Numbered from the stretch's first letter, positions 28,526 through 37,561 are shown. The stretch is DNA of 64,000 nucleotides from Shewanella intestini (GCF_018221465.1 NZ_JAAIKR010000011.1:1-64000); one strand, 5' to 3'. The notes: generated from the sequence alone by a model not told the origin. Made by a program: numbers and translations.

Positions 28526-30088
28526 ATGACGAAACAATTACGTGACCAAGTTAGTCGCCGCCGCTTTTTAAAAGGAGGGGCGACATTAGGTATTAGTGGT
28601 TTAGCAGGGTTAAGTTTATCGACCCAAGCGCAAAGCATTAGTGCCAAGACAACAGAGATTAAGTTTGACGAAATTGTTGACATTATTGTGGTGGGTAGTG
28701 GTTTTGCTGGTTTATCTGCAGCACTGCAAGCCGCAGAGAAAGGCGCATCAGTCATGGTAATCGACAAAATGCCTGTCTTTGGGGGGAACTCGGCAATTAA
28801 TGGCGGCGCTATGGCGGTGGCTGATTCTAAGTTACAACACGCTAAAGGGGTCAAAGACTCTGTCACGTTAATGGTGTCAGACATGTTTAAAGCAGGTCGT
28901 GGTATGAATGATCCACAAATGCTCAAACTTGTTTGTAACGGCACTTCAGAATCTCAACAATGGCTAGAGTCGCACGGTGTACGCTGGAAACCGTTCTTAC
29001 AACACTTTGGTGGCCATTCAGTGCCACGGGTTTTGCAAACGATTGAAAGCTCTGGTGCAGGTATTGTTCGTCCGTTATTAAAAGCGGCTAAAGCAAAAAA
29101 CGTGGCATTACGTAATCAAGTTAACCTAGTTGGTTTTGTTAAAAATGAACAAGGTCATGTGATTGGTATTGAAGCCAAAGAAGAATTTCATTTCCCACGT
29201 GCAAACTCGGGGCATAAACGCCTGATTGGTGCACGCAAAGGGGTGATCATGGCAACCGGTGGTTTTAGCCGTGATATTCCATATCGTCAAATTCAACAAC
29301 CTAAATTAACGGCTGAACTTGATTCAACTAACCACGCAGGTGCAACCGCAGATGCATTGAAACAAATGATGCTAATTGGTGCCAACCCTGTGCATTTAGA
29401 CCAAATTCAACTTGGACCTTGGGCATCACCAGATGAGAAGGGCTTTGGTACGGCATCTCAATTTAACACCATTGCGACTTATCCAAGTGGCATTGTGGTT
29501 GATGTGCGCACGGGTAAGCGCTTCTTTAATGAGTTGGCAGATCGTAAAGAACGTGCTGATGCAATTATGACCCGCCGTGATGATGATGGTAAGCCAGTTT
29601 ATCCTGTTGGATTTACTAACGCAGAAGGCGCCAAAAAAGCTCAAACATTAGCTTGGGGCATGAAATACAACGTGATTCAAAAAGCGGAAACGCTTGATGA
29701 ATTAGCAAAATTATATGGCATTCCAGCCGATGCGTTAAAACAGCAAGTTACTGATTGGAATAAAGCTGTAAGAGCAGGTCATGATGCTGAGTTTGGTCGC
29801 CCAATGCAAAAAGCATTAGTCATTGAGCAAGGGCCTTGGTATGCCGTAAGAATGTGGCCAAAAGTGCATTACTGCATGGGTGGCGTTCGAGTGAATACCC
29901 AGTCTCAAGTATTGGATTTAATTACTGACAAACCAATTATTGGCTTATTTGCCGCGGGTGAAGCGACAGGTGGTATCCACGGAGCCAGTCGTTTAGGAGC
30001 TTGTGCAGTAGCTGAAGGTGTAGTAACTGGACGAAATGCCGGTTCTCAATGTGCTTCAAGAACATCAATTAAATTAAAATTAGCCTAA
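28526..30088 (+). CDS. Tat-exported flavoprotein reductase, fumarate/urocanate reductase family
   Basis: This 520-residue FAD enzyme has a twin-arginine signal (SRRRFLKGGATLGISG, about 10-25). The FAD-binding fold IIVVGSGFAGLSAA follows, then NSAINGGAMAVAD and the C-terminal MGGVRVNTQSQVL, AAGEATGGIHGASRLG and GRNAG blocks of the FccA/UrdA family. Such enzymes reduce a C=C bond of fumarate, urocanate or acrylate-type acids in the periplasm. Unlike FccA it lacks a heme domain; the tetraheme cytochrome two genes on probably donates electrons. I chose ATG 28526 because GGA lies 6 nt before it; ATG 28520 is possible. The lyase gene follows after 15 bp and could supply the unsaturated acid. The substrate cannot be read from sequence. 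Confidence 0.85.
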   Translation: MTKQLRDQVSRRRFLKGGATLGISGLAGLSLSTQAQSISAKTTEIKFDEIVDIIVVGSGFAGLSAALQAAEKGASVMVIDKMPVFGGNSAINGGAMAVADSKLQHAKGVKDSVTLMVSDMFKAGRGMNDPQMLKLVCNGTSESQQWLESHGVRWKPFLQHFGGHSVPRVLQTIESSGAGIVRPLLKAAKAKNVALRNQVNLVGFVKNEQGHVIGIEAKEEFHFPRANSGHKRLIGARKGVIMATGGFSRDIPYRQIQQPKLTAELDSTNHAGATADALKQMMLIGANPVHLDQIQLGPWASPDEKGFGTASQFNTIATYPSGIVVDVRTGKRFFNELADRKERADAIMTRRDDDGKPVYPVGFTNAEGAKKAQTLAWGMKYNVIQKAETLDELAKLYGIPADALKQQVTDWNKAVRAGHDAEFGRPMQKALVIEQGPWYAVRMWPKVHYCMGGVRVNTQSQVLDLITDKPIIGLFAAGEATGGIHGASRLGACAVAEGVVTGRNAGSQCASRTSIKLKLA

Positions 30089-30103
30089 ATTAGGAAGAAA
30101 AAA

Positions 30104-31750
30104 ATGATAAATAATAAACCTGCATTAGCAGCAACAGCTTTAGCACTTGCACTGACTTCTGGTAGTGCGTTAGCGATGAACTCAGTAACATTAGATGGCC
30201 AACATCTCACCCAAGATCAAGCATGGGCAATTGCCGATGGCGCAACAGTAAAAATTGACGCGAAGGCGAAAGCTGACTTAACAATCGCTCACAACTTATT
30301 AATGCAAGCAGCTAGTACGGGTAAACCTATTTACGGTTTAACTGTGGGTGTTGGCTTAAATAAAGATCATAAATTATTTACTGCTGATGGCAAATTAACT
30401 CCTGCTGTTTTAGAAGCATCAAAATCATTTAACTACAGTACATTACGTGCTCATAGTTCTGCTATTGGCGCGCCAGTACCCGTACGTTTAACTCGTGTTG
30501 CTTTGGCTGTGCGTTTAAATACTATTTTGTCAGGTCACACGGGTGTTCAACCTTATGTTGCTGAACTTTATAAAGAATACTTAAACAAAGGCATTACTCC
30601 TATCATCCCTTCAAAAGGCTCTGTTGGGGAAGCGGATATCTTAATGTCATCGCATGTTGGGTTAGCCATGATTGGCGAATGGGATGTGATGTACAAAGGT
30701 AAACGTGTTAGCAGTAAAAAAGCGATGAAAGCTGAAGGGATTAAATTACTTGACCCAATCGGTAAAGATGCATTATCGATTTTATCAAATAACTCTGTGG
30801 CTGTTTCTTATGCAATGCAAGGCTACCGTAACGCTCAGCACTTATTGAACATTTCGCCAGCAGTATTTGGGTTAAGCCTTGAAGGTTTAAATGGTAACGT
30901 TGCGCCATTTTTACCACAAACTAACGATATTCGTCCTTTCCCTTACTTAAAAGGCGCAACGACTAATATTCTAAACAGCTTATCAGGCAGCTACTTGTGG
31001 GATGTAAACAGCGAACGCCCATTACAAGACCCATTAAGTTACCGCACCACAGCCTATACTTTTGCAAGTGCAGAAAAAGCATTACATGACTTAGACGACG
31101 TGCTGACTATTCAAATTAACCATTCTGACGATAACCCTGGTGTTATTGTGAATGCCTCTTCTGAATATGCACAAACTTCACAAGTTGCTAAATATATGGT
31201 GGGTAACAAAGGTGGTGTGATCCCAACAACTAACTTTGAACCATTACCTATTGCGCTTGCTGTTGAAGGATTAAGTGTGGCGTTGACGCATGTTTCTCAT
31301 AACAGTGTTATGCGTACGATTCACCTTTCTGATTCTCACTTTACTCACTTGTCACGCTTCTTAGCGGCACCTGAAAATCATGGTCATGCGTTTGGTGCAA
31401 TTCAAAAAACCTTTGTTGATATGCAAGTACGTAACAAAGCGTTGGCTAACCCTGTTTCATTTGATGGCATTGCTATTGCCGGCAACATTGAAGATACGTT
31501 TACAAACTTACAGTTTGCATCTGAAAATCTTGCTCAAATCGTTGATAACACAGAAGTGATATATGGCTTAGAATTGATGCACTCAGCACAAGCCATCGAT
31601 TTACGTAAATTGAAAGACAGCCATTTGAAAATGGGTAAAGCAACCGAAAAAATGTACAAGTCATTCCGTAAAGTAGTGCCATATGTGAAGTTAGACCGTC
31701 CATTTACTCCTGATATCGCAGCAGCAACTCAGTTCATCAAACAGTTTTAA
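30104..31750 (+). CDS. Exported HAL/PAL-family ammonia-lyase-like protein lacking the MIO triad
   Basis: This 548-residue protein has a signal peptide (1-24, ending SALA) and the aromatic amino acid lyase fold. Conserved parts include IYGLTVGVG (catalytic Tyr loop), LRAHSSAIG (substrate His), SNNSVAVSYA, QDPLSYR (Arg), HSDDNPGV and TTNFEPLPIAL. Active lyases form the MIO cofactor from Ala-Ser-Gly; at that place this protein reads GSVGEADILMSSH (172-184), with no ASG and one residue fewer. The HutH at 47194-48735 keeps GSVGASGDL. It may therefore not be a standard deaminase, may use other chemistry, or may only bind ligand. Position between reductase and cytochrome suggests the same periplasmic pathway. 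Confidence 0.8.
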   Translation: MINNKPALAATALALALTSGSALAMNSVTLDGQHLTQDQAWAIADGATVKIDAKAKADLTIAHNLLMQAASTGKPIYGLTVGVGLNKDHKLFTADGKLTPAVLEASKSFNYSTLRAHSSAIGAPVPVRLTRVALAVRLNTILSGHTGVQPYVAELYKEYLNKGITPIIPSKGSVGEADILMSSHVGLAMIGEWDVMYKGKRVSSKKAMKAEGIKLLDPIGKDALSILSNNSVAVSYAMQGYRNAQHLLNISPAVFGLSLEGLNGNVAPFLPQTNDIRPFPYLKGATTNILNSLSGSYLWDVNSERPLQDPLSYRTTAYTFASAEKALHDLDDVLTIQINHSDDNPGVIVNASSEYAQTSQVAKYMVGNKGGVIPTTNFEPLPIALAVEGLSVALTHVSHNSVMRTIHLSDSHFTHLSRFLAAPENHGHAFGAIQKTFVDMQVRNKALANPVSFDGIAIAGNIEDTFTNLQFASENLAQIVDNTEVIYGLELMHSAQAIDLRKLKDSHLKMGKATEKMYKSFRKVVPYVKLDRPFTPDIAAATQFIKQF

Positions 31751-31822
31751 TACTGACGGCTGAACGCATAAGGCAAATTCAAGGGAGTCCAGACTCCCTT
31801 ATGATTTAAATTAGGAAATACA

Positions 31823-32224
31823 ATGCTTAAATATTTATCGGCCATCGTTATTAGTATGGCGCTGTTAGTCCCTGCGGCAAATGCGATGAAGTTGCAGGAC
31901 TACCATAAAGACATTATGACCAATGATAATGGTCAAGTTGAATGCAGTAATTGCCATGGTCAAAGTAAACATAAAACCATTCCAAAATCATCTGCTTGTG
32001 AAGCTTGTCATGGCAGTGCAGAAGAAATGGCTGAGTTAACCAAACTACCAGCAGATGCTTCACCAACAGCAGAGCCTAATCCACACAACAGTATGCATTA
32101 TGGTACAGATTTACCTTGTACTTCATGTCACCATGAGCATAAAGATAGCGTGGTTTATTGTAATCAGTGTCATGAATTTAAGTTCCCCAAACTTAAAGGC
32201 AGAAAACCCCTAAGCGTTAAGTAA
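31823..32224 (+). CDS. Periplasmic tetraheme cytochrome c
   Basis: This 133-residue protein has a signal peptide (1-21) and four CxxCH heme sites at 41-45, 59-63, 99-103 and 113-117. Extra His (for example HKDIM, HNSMH, HHEH) can serve as sixth ligands. The pattern resembles the heme domain of Shewanella flavocytochrome c3. It probably carries electrons from the quinol/CymA pool to the flavoprotein two genes upstream. It lies 72 bp after the lyase gene and is followed by a terminator, so it is the last gene of this operon. Confidence 0.92.
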   Translation: MLKYLSAIVISMALLVPAANAMKLQDYHKDIMTNDNGQVECSNCHGQSKHKTIPKSSACEACHGSAEEMAELTKLPADASPTAEPNPHNSMHYGTDLPCTSCHHEHKDSVVYCNQCHEFKFPKLKGRKPLSVK

Positions 32225-32265
32225 AAGCTTTCAACCTTCTATTACTCTTCGCTTTGATACAGCGC

Positions 32266-32295
32266 AAAATGCCGACGTGAGTCGGCATTTTTTTT
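32266..32295 (+). terminator. Terminator of the reductase-lyase-cytochrome operon
   Basis: AAAATGCCGAC - GTGA - GTCGGCATTTT with a long T run lies about 40 bp after the cytochrome stop. Confidence 0.93.
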
Positions 32296-32421
32296 AGTAA
32301 AATTTGTTTATTACAACGACAGCCATTTGTTATCGATAGTAGCTTTATTGCGCAGTTAATGTTGTACGAAAGTGTTAATTAATATTGTACCTAGCAAATT
32401 GATAAGCTTTAGTAAGCGATC

Positions 32422-32458
32422 GGTCTACTTTTGGTTTATTATTGATAAAAAGTAAACC
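32422..32458. promoter_or_regulatory. Inverted repeat, possible TetR operator
   Basis: GGTCTACTTTT (32422-32432) and AAAAGTAAACC (32448-32458) are near-perfect inverted copies, with an additional GGTTTA between them. They lie about 50 bp before the TetR-type regulator at 32511. TetR proteins commonly bind such sites in their own promoters. Confidence 0.55.
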
Positions 32459-32510
32459 ATGGCTGGGCTTTATATACTGATATTAGCAGCCATACACAAC
32501 GAGATATGTC

Positions 32511-33095
32511 ATGAACAAGTCATCTACCAGTCGTCAAACTATTTGTGTTGCCGGTGAGCGGTTATTTTCTCAATATGGATTAAGCGCGGTAGGTATCAAG
32601 GTTATTCTTGATGAAGTTGGTATTCCAAAAGGATCGTTTTATCACTACTTTAAAAGCAAAGAGGCATTTGCCGTAAGCGTAGCGCAGCAGTATTTTGAAC
32701 AACACATTGCCACTATTGCATTTGCTGATGACGCGGATTTTAAACAAAACTTATCTGTCATGCTCACCGCTTATCACGCAATGATTGATCATTTGGGCCA
32801 AGCAAACCCTGTTAAAGGCTGTTTGCTAGCAAATTTAATGATAGAAGCGACAGATTCTTACCCGCAGTTGACCGCCGCACTCAATGAATTATATGGACAA
32901 TGGATTAGCGCATTAACGCAGCTATTTTACCAAGGCCAGCAACAAGGCTTTATTGCCAAAGAGCGTGACACCAGTTTGTTAGCACATATGTTTTGGAATC
33001 AATGGCAAGGTGTGGTGCTTAGGTTAAAGCTCGATAAAGACACACAAGTTGCCAAACGAACCCTAGTGCAAACGGTGCAATTAATGACACGTTAA
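32511..33095 (+). CDS. TetR/AcrR-family transcriptional regulator
   Basis: This 194-residue protein has an N-terminal TetR helix-turn-helix (about 8-55: LSAVGIKVILDEVGIPKGSFYHYFKSKEAF). A helical ligand-binding half includes NPVKGCLLANLMIEA, seen in the AcuR/YxaF-like branch with a conserved Cys. The inducer and targets are unknown. An inverted repeat just upstream suggests autoregulation. Neighbours give no clear target; the respiratory operon before it has its own terminator. Confidence 0.88.
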   Translation: MNKSSTSRQTICVAGERLFSQYGLSAVGIKVILDEVGIPKGSFYHYFKSKEAFAVSVAQQYFEQHIATIAFADDADFKQNLSVMLTAYHAMIDHLGQANPVKGCLLANLMIEATDSYPQLTAALNELYGQWISALTQLFYQGQQQGFIAKERDTSLLAHMFWNQWQGVVLRLKLDKDTQVAKRTLVQTVQLMTR

Positions 33096-33348
33096 TCCAG
33101 TATTCAGCGGATGTTATCGCTGCTAGATGACTTCATTAATTATATCAATTACGTGCTAATAGCATCATCTCGAGAGGTTCATACTTGCTCACAGTTGCCA
33201 TTGCGGTGAGTCACGTTTGATAGTTAATAATGCCTAAGCTGATAATTTATCCCTTTATCTTAATGGTGATTATGCTACTTTAAGCGCCATTAATGCGAAG
33301 AGTCCTAATGTGTATGTCAGGACAACCGCCACTCAATAGGAAAACAAC

Positions 33349-33882
33349 ATGAGCAAAGCTAAAATCGGTATTGTTACCGTCAGTGACCGAGCCAGTGCAG
33401 GCGTTTACGAAGATATCTCAGGTAAAGCCATTATTGATGTGCTAAATGACTACCTAACATCTGAATGGGAACCCGTTTATAAAGTGATCCCAGATGAAGT
33501 TGATGTGATTGAAGCCACCTTAATTGACATGGCTGACAATCAAGACTGTTGTTTGGTAGTGACAACTGGTGGCACGGGCCCGGCAAAACGCGATGTGACT
33601 CCAGAAGCCACTGAAGCCGTATGTGACAGAATGATGCCAGGTTTTGGTGAGTTAATGCGTGCTGAGTCATTAAAGTTTGTCCCAACGGCAATTTTGTCGC
33701 GTCAAACAGCCGGTCTTCGTGGTGATTCATTAATTGTAAACTTACCGGGTAAGCCTAAATCAATCCGCGAATGTTTAGATGCGGTATTCCCTGCGATTCC
33801 TTATTGCATCGACTTAATGGAAGGGCCGTTTTTAGAGTGTGATGAGGCGGTGATTAAACCGTTCCGCCCAAAAGCAAAATAG
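33349..33882 (+). CDS. mog: Molybdopterin adenylyltransferase
   Basis: This 177-residue MoCF-fold protein has IGIVTVSDRAS at the N-terminus, TTGGTGPAKRDVTPEAT (substrate loop, about 77-93) and LPGKPKSIRE near the end. It activates molybdopterin with ATP to give adenylyl-molybdopterin before molybdenum insertion. Length and motifs fit Mog and not MoaB or MoeA. The ribosome site AGGAAAACAAC precedes ATG 33349. It appears monocistronic, with a hairpin after it. Confidence 0.95.
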   Translation: MSKAKIGIVTVSDRASAGVYEDISGKAIIDVLNDYLTSEWEPVYKVIPDEVDVIEATLIDMADNQDCCLVVTTGGTGPAKRDVTPEATEAVCDRMMPGFGELMRAESLKFVPTAILSRQTAGLRGDSLIVNLPGKPKSIRECLDAVFPAIPYCIDLMEGPFLECDEAVIKPFRPKAK

Positions 33883-33907
33883 CACTGGGTGTCTTAACGG
33901 ATAAATA

Positions 33908-33967
33908 AAAAAAGCCACGATTTGAACTGACCCCCAATAGTTGGACACCAATTATCGTGGCTTTTTT
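33908..33967 (+). terminator. Terminator of mog whose loop contains an IS-end-like sequence
   Basis: Perfect 14-bp arms AAAAAAGCCACGAT (33908-33921) and ATCGTGGCTTTTTT (33954-33967) enclose an unusually long 32-nt loop. The loop contains TGAACTGACCCCCAATAG then TTGGACACCA, which resembles the terminal repeat of IS150-type IS3-family elements. The hairpin should still work as a terminator in both directions. Confidence 0.7.
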
Positions 33968-33986
33968 ATGTTTGAATGTCATTTTT

Positions 33987-34075
33987 GCTAAACAGCTAAA
34001 CAGCTAAACAACTAAACAGCTAAACAGCTAAACAGCTAAACAACTAAACAGCTAAACAGCTAAACCCGTCAGCTT
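33987..34075. repeat. 8-bp tandem repeat array (CAGCTAAA, about 11 copies)
   Basis: The unit CAGCTAAA is repeated head to tail, with the variant CAACTAAA interspersed at intervals. It lies between the mog terminator and the natB stop. It does not encode a protein. Confidence 0.93.
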
Positions 34076-34086
34076 ATCAATATCGG

Positions 34087-35220
34087 TTATAAGCCAAAGA
34101 CCACTTTCTCACTTTTAAGTGACCTTTCCATTCCCAACATTAACGCAATAGCAATAATAACCGTCGCCGCACTTGAAATGGCTAACTGCAGCATCGGAAT
34201 CTCACGGCCTTTAATAAAGGCCATTAACACTTGTTGTTGTCCAGATACGGGTAACCATTCAAGTACATGCGGGGCAATGTTATAAGTTGCAGCCATGGAC
34301 AAAGCCACTGGTACAAATAACACCATCGTCAGATAAGACTGAGCTTCTTTAAATGTCTTTGCCATAAATGACACATATAGCTGCAATGTTGAGGCTAATA
34401 ATGCCACTGGTGCGCCGATAGCAAACATCAGCCCCATAAAATCAGGGCTTATATTGACGCTAAATCCAAGCTCCTGCCAAGGTACAAACATGTAGGCGAC
34501 TTTGGACACCAGCATGATTAGCACTAACCCCAACATGGCAAAACAGGTAACAGCAATAACTTTGCCAAGCACCAATTGCCTGGTGGTCATCGGGTGGCTT
34601 AATAATAATGCCAGCGAGTTACGTTCACGTTCTCCGGCACTGGTATCAATAGCAAGGTTCATTGCTGAAATAAATACGGAGTAAATCATGGTGAAAATGG
34701 CAATGCCTAATATTAAGCCGCCTTTTGAATCGGCGGTAGATTGATCATGCACCGTTATTTTTAATGGCGCCATGACTTGCGGGTTAACCCCACGGGCAAT
34801 TAAACGCAAACTGCCCATTTCACTGCTATAAGCCTGCAAATTACGCTCAAGGCGTGAAATCGATTTTTGCAGTTTTTCATTGGATTTGTCTGCGGTCACA
34901 ATAACTTCTGCTGGCTTAGCCTTTGCCATGTCAGCAGCATAATCATCGCTAATGGTTAAGGTAATTGCTTTAACACTTTTACCTTCACCGTGGCTAATGC
35001 CATTGTTGTCGAGGTAGCGAATTAAGTCAGGGGCGTTGTCGGCTTTGTTAATGGTAATGTGCAAGTCTTCTGGGCTAGAAAGTTGGCCAATAAGCACCAT
35101 AAACATACCGCACATTAATAACGGTGTGCCGATGGCGTAATACAAGCCGGCCATTACTGAGCGTTTGTCGCGGGCGGCGTCGATGAGTTCTTTGCGCACC
35201 ATGGCTAAAATCATTTTCAT
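34087..35220 (-). CDS. ABC-2 type exporter permease (NatB-like)
   Basis: This 377-residue membrane protein has a short cytoplasmic N-terminus (MILAMVRKELIDAARDKRSV), a first membrane helix (about 25-45) and a large periplasmic loop (about 50-170). A bundle of about five further helices follows (about 172-365). The plan matches the NatB/YhaP group of ABC-2 permeases, which export Na+ or drugs; the substrate here is unknown. Its start overlaps the stop of the ATPase gene by one base (TAATG), so the two are coupled. Confidence 0.85.
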   Translation of the reverse strand: MKMILAMVRKELIDAARDKRSVMAGLYYAIGTPLLMCGMFMVLIGQLSSPEDLHITINKADNAPDLIRYLDNNGISHGEGKSVKAITLTISDDYAADMAKAKPAEVIVTADKSNEKLQKSISRLERNLQAYSSEMGSLRLIARGVNPQVMAPLKITVHDQSTADSKGGLILGIAIFTMIYSVFISAMNLAIDTSAGERERNSLALLLSHPMTTRQLVLGKVIAVTCFAMLGLVLIMLVSKVAYMFVPWQELGFSVNISPDFMGLMFAIGAPVALLASTLQLYVSFMAKTFKEAQSYLTMVLFVPVALSMAATYNIAPHVLEWLPVSGQQQVLMAFIKGREIPMLQLAISSAATVIIAIALMLGMERSLKSEKVVFGL

Positions 35221-35954
35221 TAGGCTGCGATCCCTTCGTCAGTTCCAATTAGGGCAATAAAGGCATCTTCAAGTGAGTCTTTACCTGTTTGTTCACATAA
35301 CTGTTGTGGGCTGCCAATGGCAACCACTTTGCCTTGCGCCATCACGATGACGCGATCACATAGCGCGGCGACTTCTTGCATAACGTGGCTTGAAAACAAT
35401 ACGCAATGTCCTTGTTGTTTTAACGCGATTAATATGTCGCGTAATAAACGGGTACTCATTACATCAAGCCCGCGTGTCGGTTCGTCAAGAATGATATTAC
35501 TTGGCTGGTGGACAATCGCTTGAGCTAATGCGGTTTTCATCCGTTGACCTTGAGAGAAACCTTTGCAACGACGGTCGGCAATATCGGTTAAATTAAGCTG
35601 TTCAATGACCTTGTCGGTTGCCGCTTTAGCAGGCTTTCGTGCCATACCACTGAGCTCGGCAAAATAACGAATATACTCACGTGGTGTGAGCCGTTCATAT
35701 AAGCCAAATGGATCGGGAAATAATCCCAATTGTTTTTTGGCGCCAATGGGGTCAATCGCTACATCAATGTCATCGACACAAGATGTACCAGAATCGGGTT
35801 TTAGCAACCCAAATACGGTGCGCAAACACGTGGTCTTGCCAGCACCGTTTGGGCCTAATAATCCGGTTATTTGGCCATTTTCAGCGCTGAAACTTAAGTC
35901 ATTAAGTGCCTGCACTTCACCGATTTTCTTTGATAAATTTGCAACCGTAATCAT
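35220..35954 (-). CDS. ABC exporter ATP-binding protein (NatA-like)
   Basis: This 244-residue ATPase has Walker A GPNGAGKTT (about 34-42), the signature GFSQGQRMK in place of LSGGQ, Walker B NIILDEPTRGLD and the H-loop SSHVMQE. It powers the permease encoded next to it. It follows the hydrolase gene by 2 bp and overlaps the permease gene by 1 nt, giving a three-gene minus-strand operon. Confidence 0.9.
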   Translation of the reverse strand: MITVANLSKKIGEVQALNDLSFSAENGQITGLLGPNGAGKTTCLRTVFGLLKPDSGTSCVDDIDVAIDPIGAKKQLGLFPDPFGLYERLTPREYIRYFAELSGMARKPAKAATDKVIEQLNLTDIADRRCKGFSQGQRMKTALAQAIVHQPSNIILDEPTRGLDVMSTRLLRDILIALKQQGHCVLFSSHVMQEVAALCDRVIVMAQGKVVAIGSPQQLCEQTGKDSLEDAFIALIGTDEGIAA

Positions 35955-35956
35955 GA

Positions 35957-37549
35957 TTAATCCTTATCTTGTGAGGTGCTTGGGTTTGTGACTGTGTGCG
36001 GCGCCACTTCAACGCTACTAGCATTAAGATAAAAGCTGCGTCTTACGTCTTTATTTAAACATTCACCATCAATATCCATTACGTTAACGCCATTAACCAA
36101 TTGGGCAATTAAGTCATTACCACAGCTTTGATAAGCTACGCCATGTGTGGCGTAAGGGGCGATAAAGTGTTTGGCATTGGTGAGTTTCTCCATTGCCATT
36201 GCGCCCCAATTCGGTGGTGTTGCTGGGTCGATTTCACCCGAGAGTAATAAAGTTGGAATGTCACTGCTAATTGGCAAGCTAAAGTCAGTATCGACTTGTG
36301 GCATTTGCCATACCGCACAGGTTTTTTCTAAGCCATCGAGCATATTGCCGCTCATATATGAGATTTTGGCATCTTTACGCATTTGCTCAGTGACACGGCC
36401 AATGTCTTCGCTGCACACGACCGAGGCATGCATGCCAATCGCAATACCTGCGCTATCAGCCGTTAAGGTATAAATACCTAAAATCGCTTGGTAGTCGCCT
36501 TGCGCCGCTTGGTGAATGGCATGGGGCAATAATGCACGAATGTTGGGTGTGTAAAGCGCCATGCGGATAGCACCATTAAACTTACTGCGAGTAAGTAATA
36601 AGGTTTTTGGTGCATTGGTGAGTGGGTCGCGCACTTGTTGTTTTATTGGTGCTTTAGCTAGTTTGGCATCGACACTGTCAAAATCTTGTTTAAGGTTGGG
36701 GAAGGTTTGTTGGCAAGCGCTGGCGTTGGCGCAATCACTAAACAATAAGGTCATCGCGCGCTCAATAGCACCGCCAATGGCAATGACACTTTGTTGCATC
36801 GGGACAATGCCATCTAAGGTGACCGTTTTTAGCGATTGTGGGTATTTACGCATATATAGCTGCGCCATGCGGGTACCGTAAGAAATGCCGTATAAATGTA
36901 GCTGTTGATAACCGAGATATTGGCGTACGGCTTCAAAATCACCTAAAGCCGTTGTGCTGGTATATTGATGGATATCCGTTGGTTGTTTTTTTTGTATCTC
37001 GTCTAAACATTGTTGCGTGGTTTCACCAATGTTGACGGCTTCATCGTTAAAGTTGAGCAGCGACATGTTGTCATCTTCACAGGCTAACTTATGGGACAAA
37101 CCTGTTCCGCGTTGATCAATGAGTAAAATATCACGCTGCTGCCTGACTTTATTGAGCATGCGGTTAAAACCGGCGGCATTTTCTATTGCTGATTGTCCTG
37201 GCCCGCCCGCAATGGCGAGCAATGCTTCGTTGGGGTAACGGTTTTTAATAGCTGGCAAAATAGCAAAATGAATATCAATCTGTTTGCTCTCTGGCTGTTG
37301 TGGGTTTTCAGCCACACTGACTTTGCCGCATTCCAGCTGTTCAGATATACCTTTCAAATAACAAGGCTGGGTTAACTGCTGTTTGGTTAACGGCGGCTGT
37401 TGTGCATTTTCACTGAGGGGCGTTTGAGCCCATGCGGAAGAAACTGGCGCTATCAATAACATCCATATGACAAATAAGCTCGTAAGAGTGCGAGTTGCCG
37501 TATGCTGGTGGCCATGTTTTTTGGCGGGAAAAAACATCCTGTGGAGCAT
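35957..37549 (-). CDS. Secreted alpha/beta hydrolase (tripeptidyl/prolyl aminopeptidase-like)
   Basis: This 530-residue protein has a signal peptide (about 20-41, ending SSAWA). An alpha/beta-hydrolase fold has the oxyanion region AIAGGPGQS, DQRGTGLS and the nucleophile elbow YGISYGTR (Ser223). A TAP-like C-terminal domain contains GEIDPATPP (Asp) and THGVAY (His). It is related to proline iminopeptidases and SlpD/SlpE-type proteases, and probably cuts short peptides in the periplasm. It is first in the operon with the NatAB-like exporter, so a link between peptide processing and export is possible. Confidence 0.85.
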   Translation of the reverse strand: MLHRMFFPAKKHGHQHTATRTLTSLFVIWMLLIAPVSSAWAQTPLSENAQQPPLTKQQLTQPCYLKGISEQLECGKVSVAENPQQPESKQIDIHFAILPAIKNRYPNEALLAIAGGPGQSAIENAAGFNRMLNKVRQQRDILLIDQRGTGLSHKLACEDDNMSLLNFNDEAVNIGETTQQCLDEIQKKQPTDIHQYTSTTALGDFEAVRQYLGYQQLHLYGISYGTRMAQLYMRKYPQSLKTVTLDGIVPMQQSVIAIGGAIERAMTLLFSDCANASACQQTFPNLKQDFDSVDAKLAKAPIKQQVRDPLTNAPKTLLLTRSKFNGAIRMALYTPNIRALLPHAIHQAAQGDYQAILGIYTLTADSAGIAIGMHASVVCSEDIGRVTEQMRKDAKISYMSGNMLDGLEKTCAVWQMPQVDTDFSLPISSDIPTLLLSGEIDPATPPNWGAMAMEKLTNAKHFIAPYATHGVAYQSCGNDLIAQLVNGVNVMDIDGECLNKDVRRSFYLNASSVEVAPHTVTNPSTSQDKD

Positions 37550-37561
37550 AGTCCATTTCCT

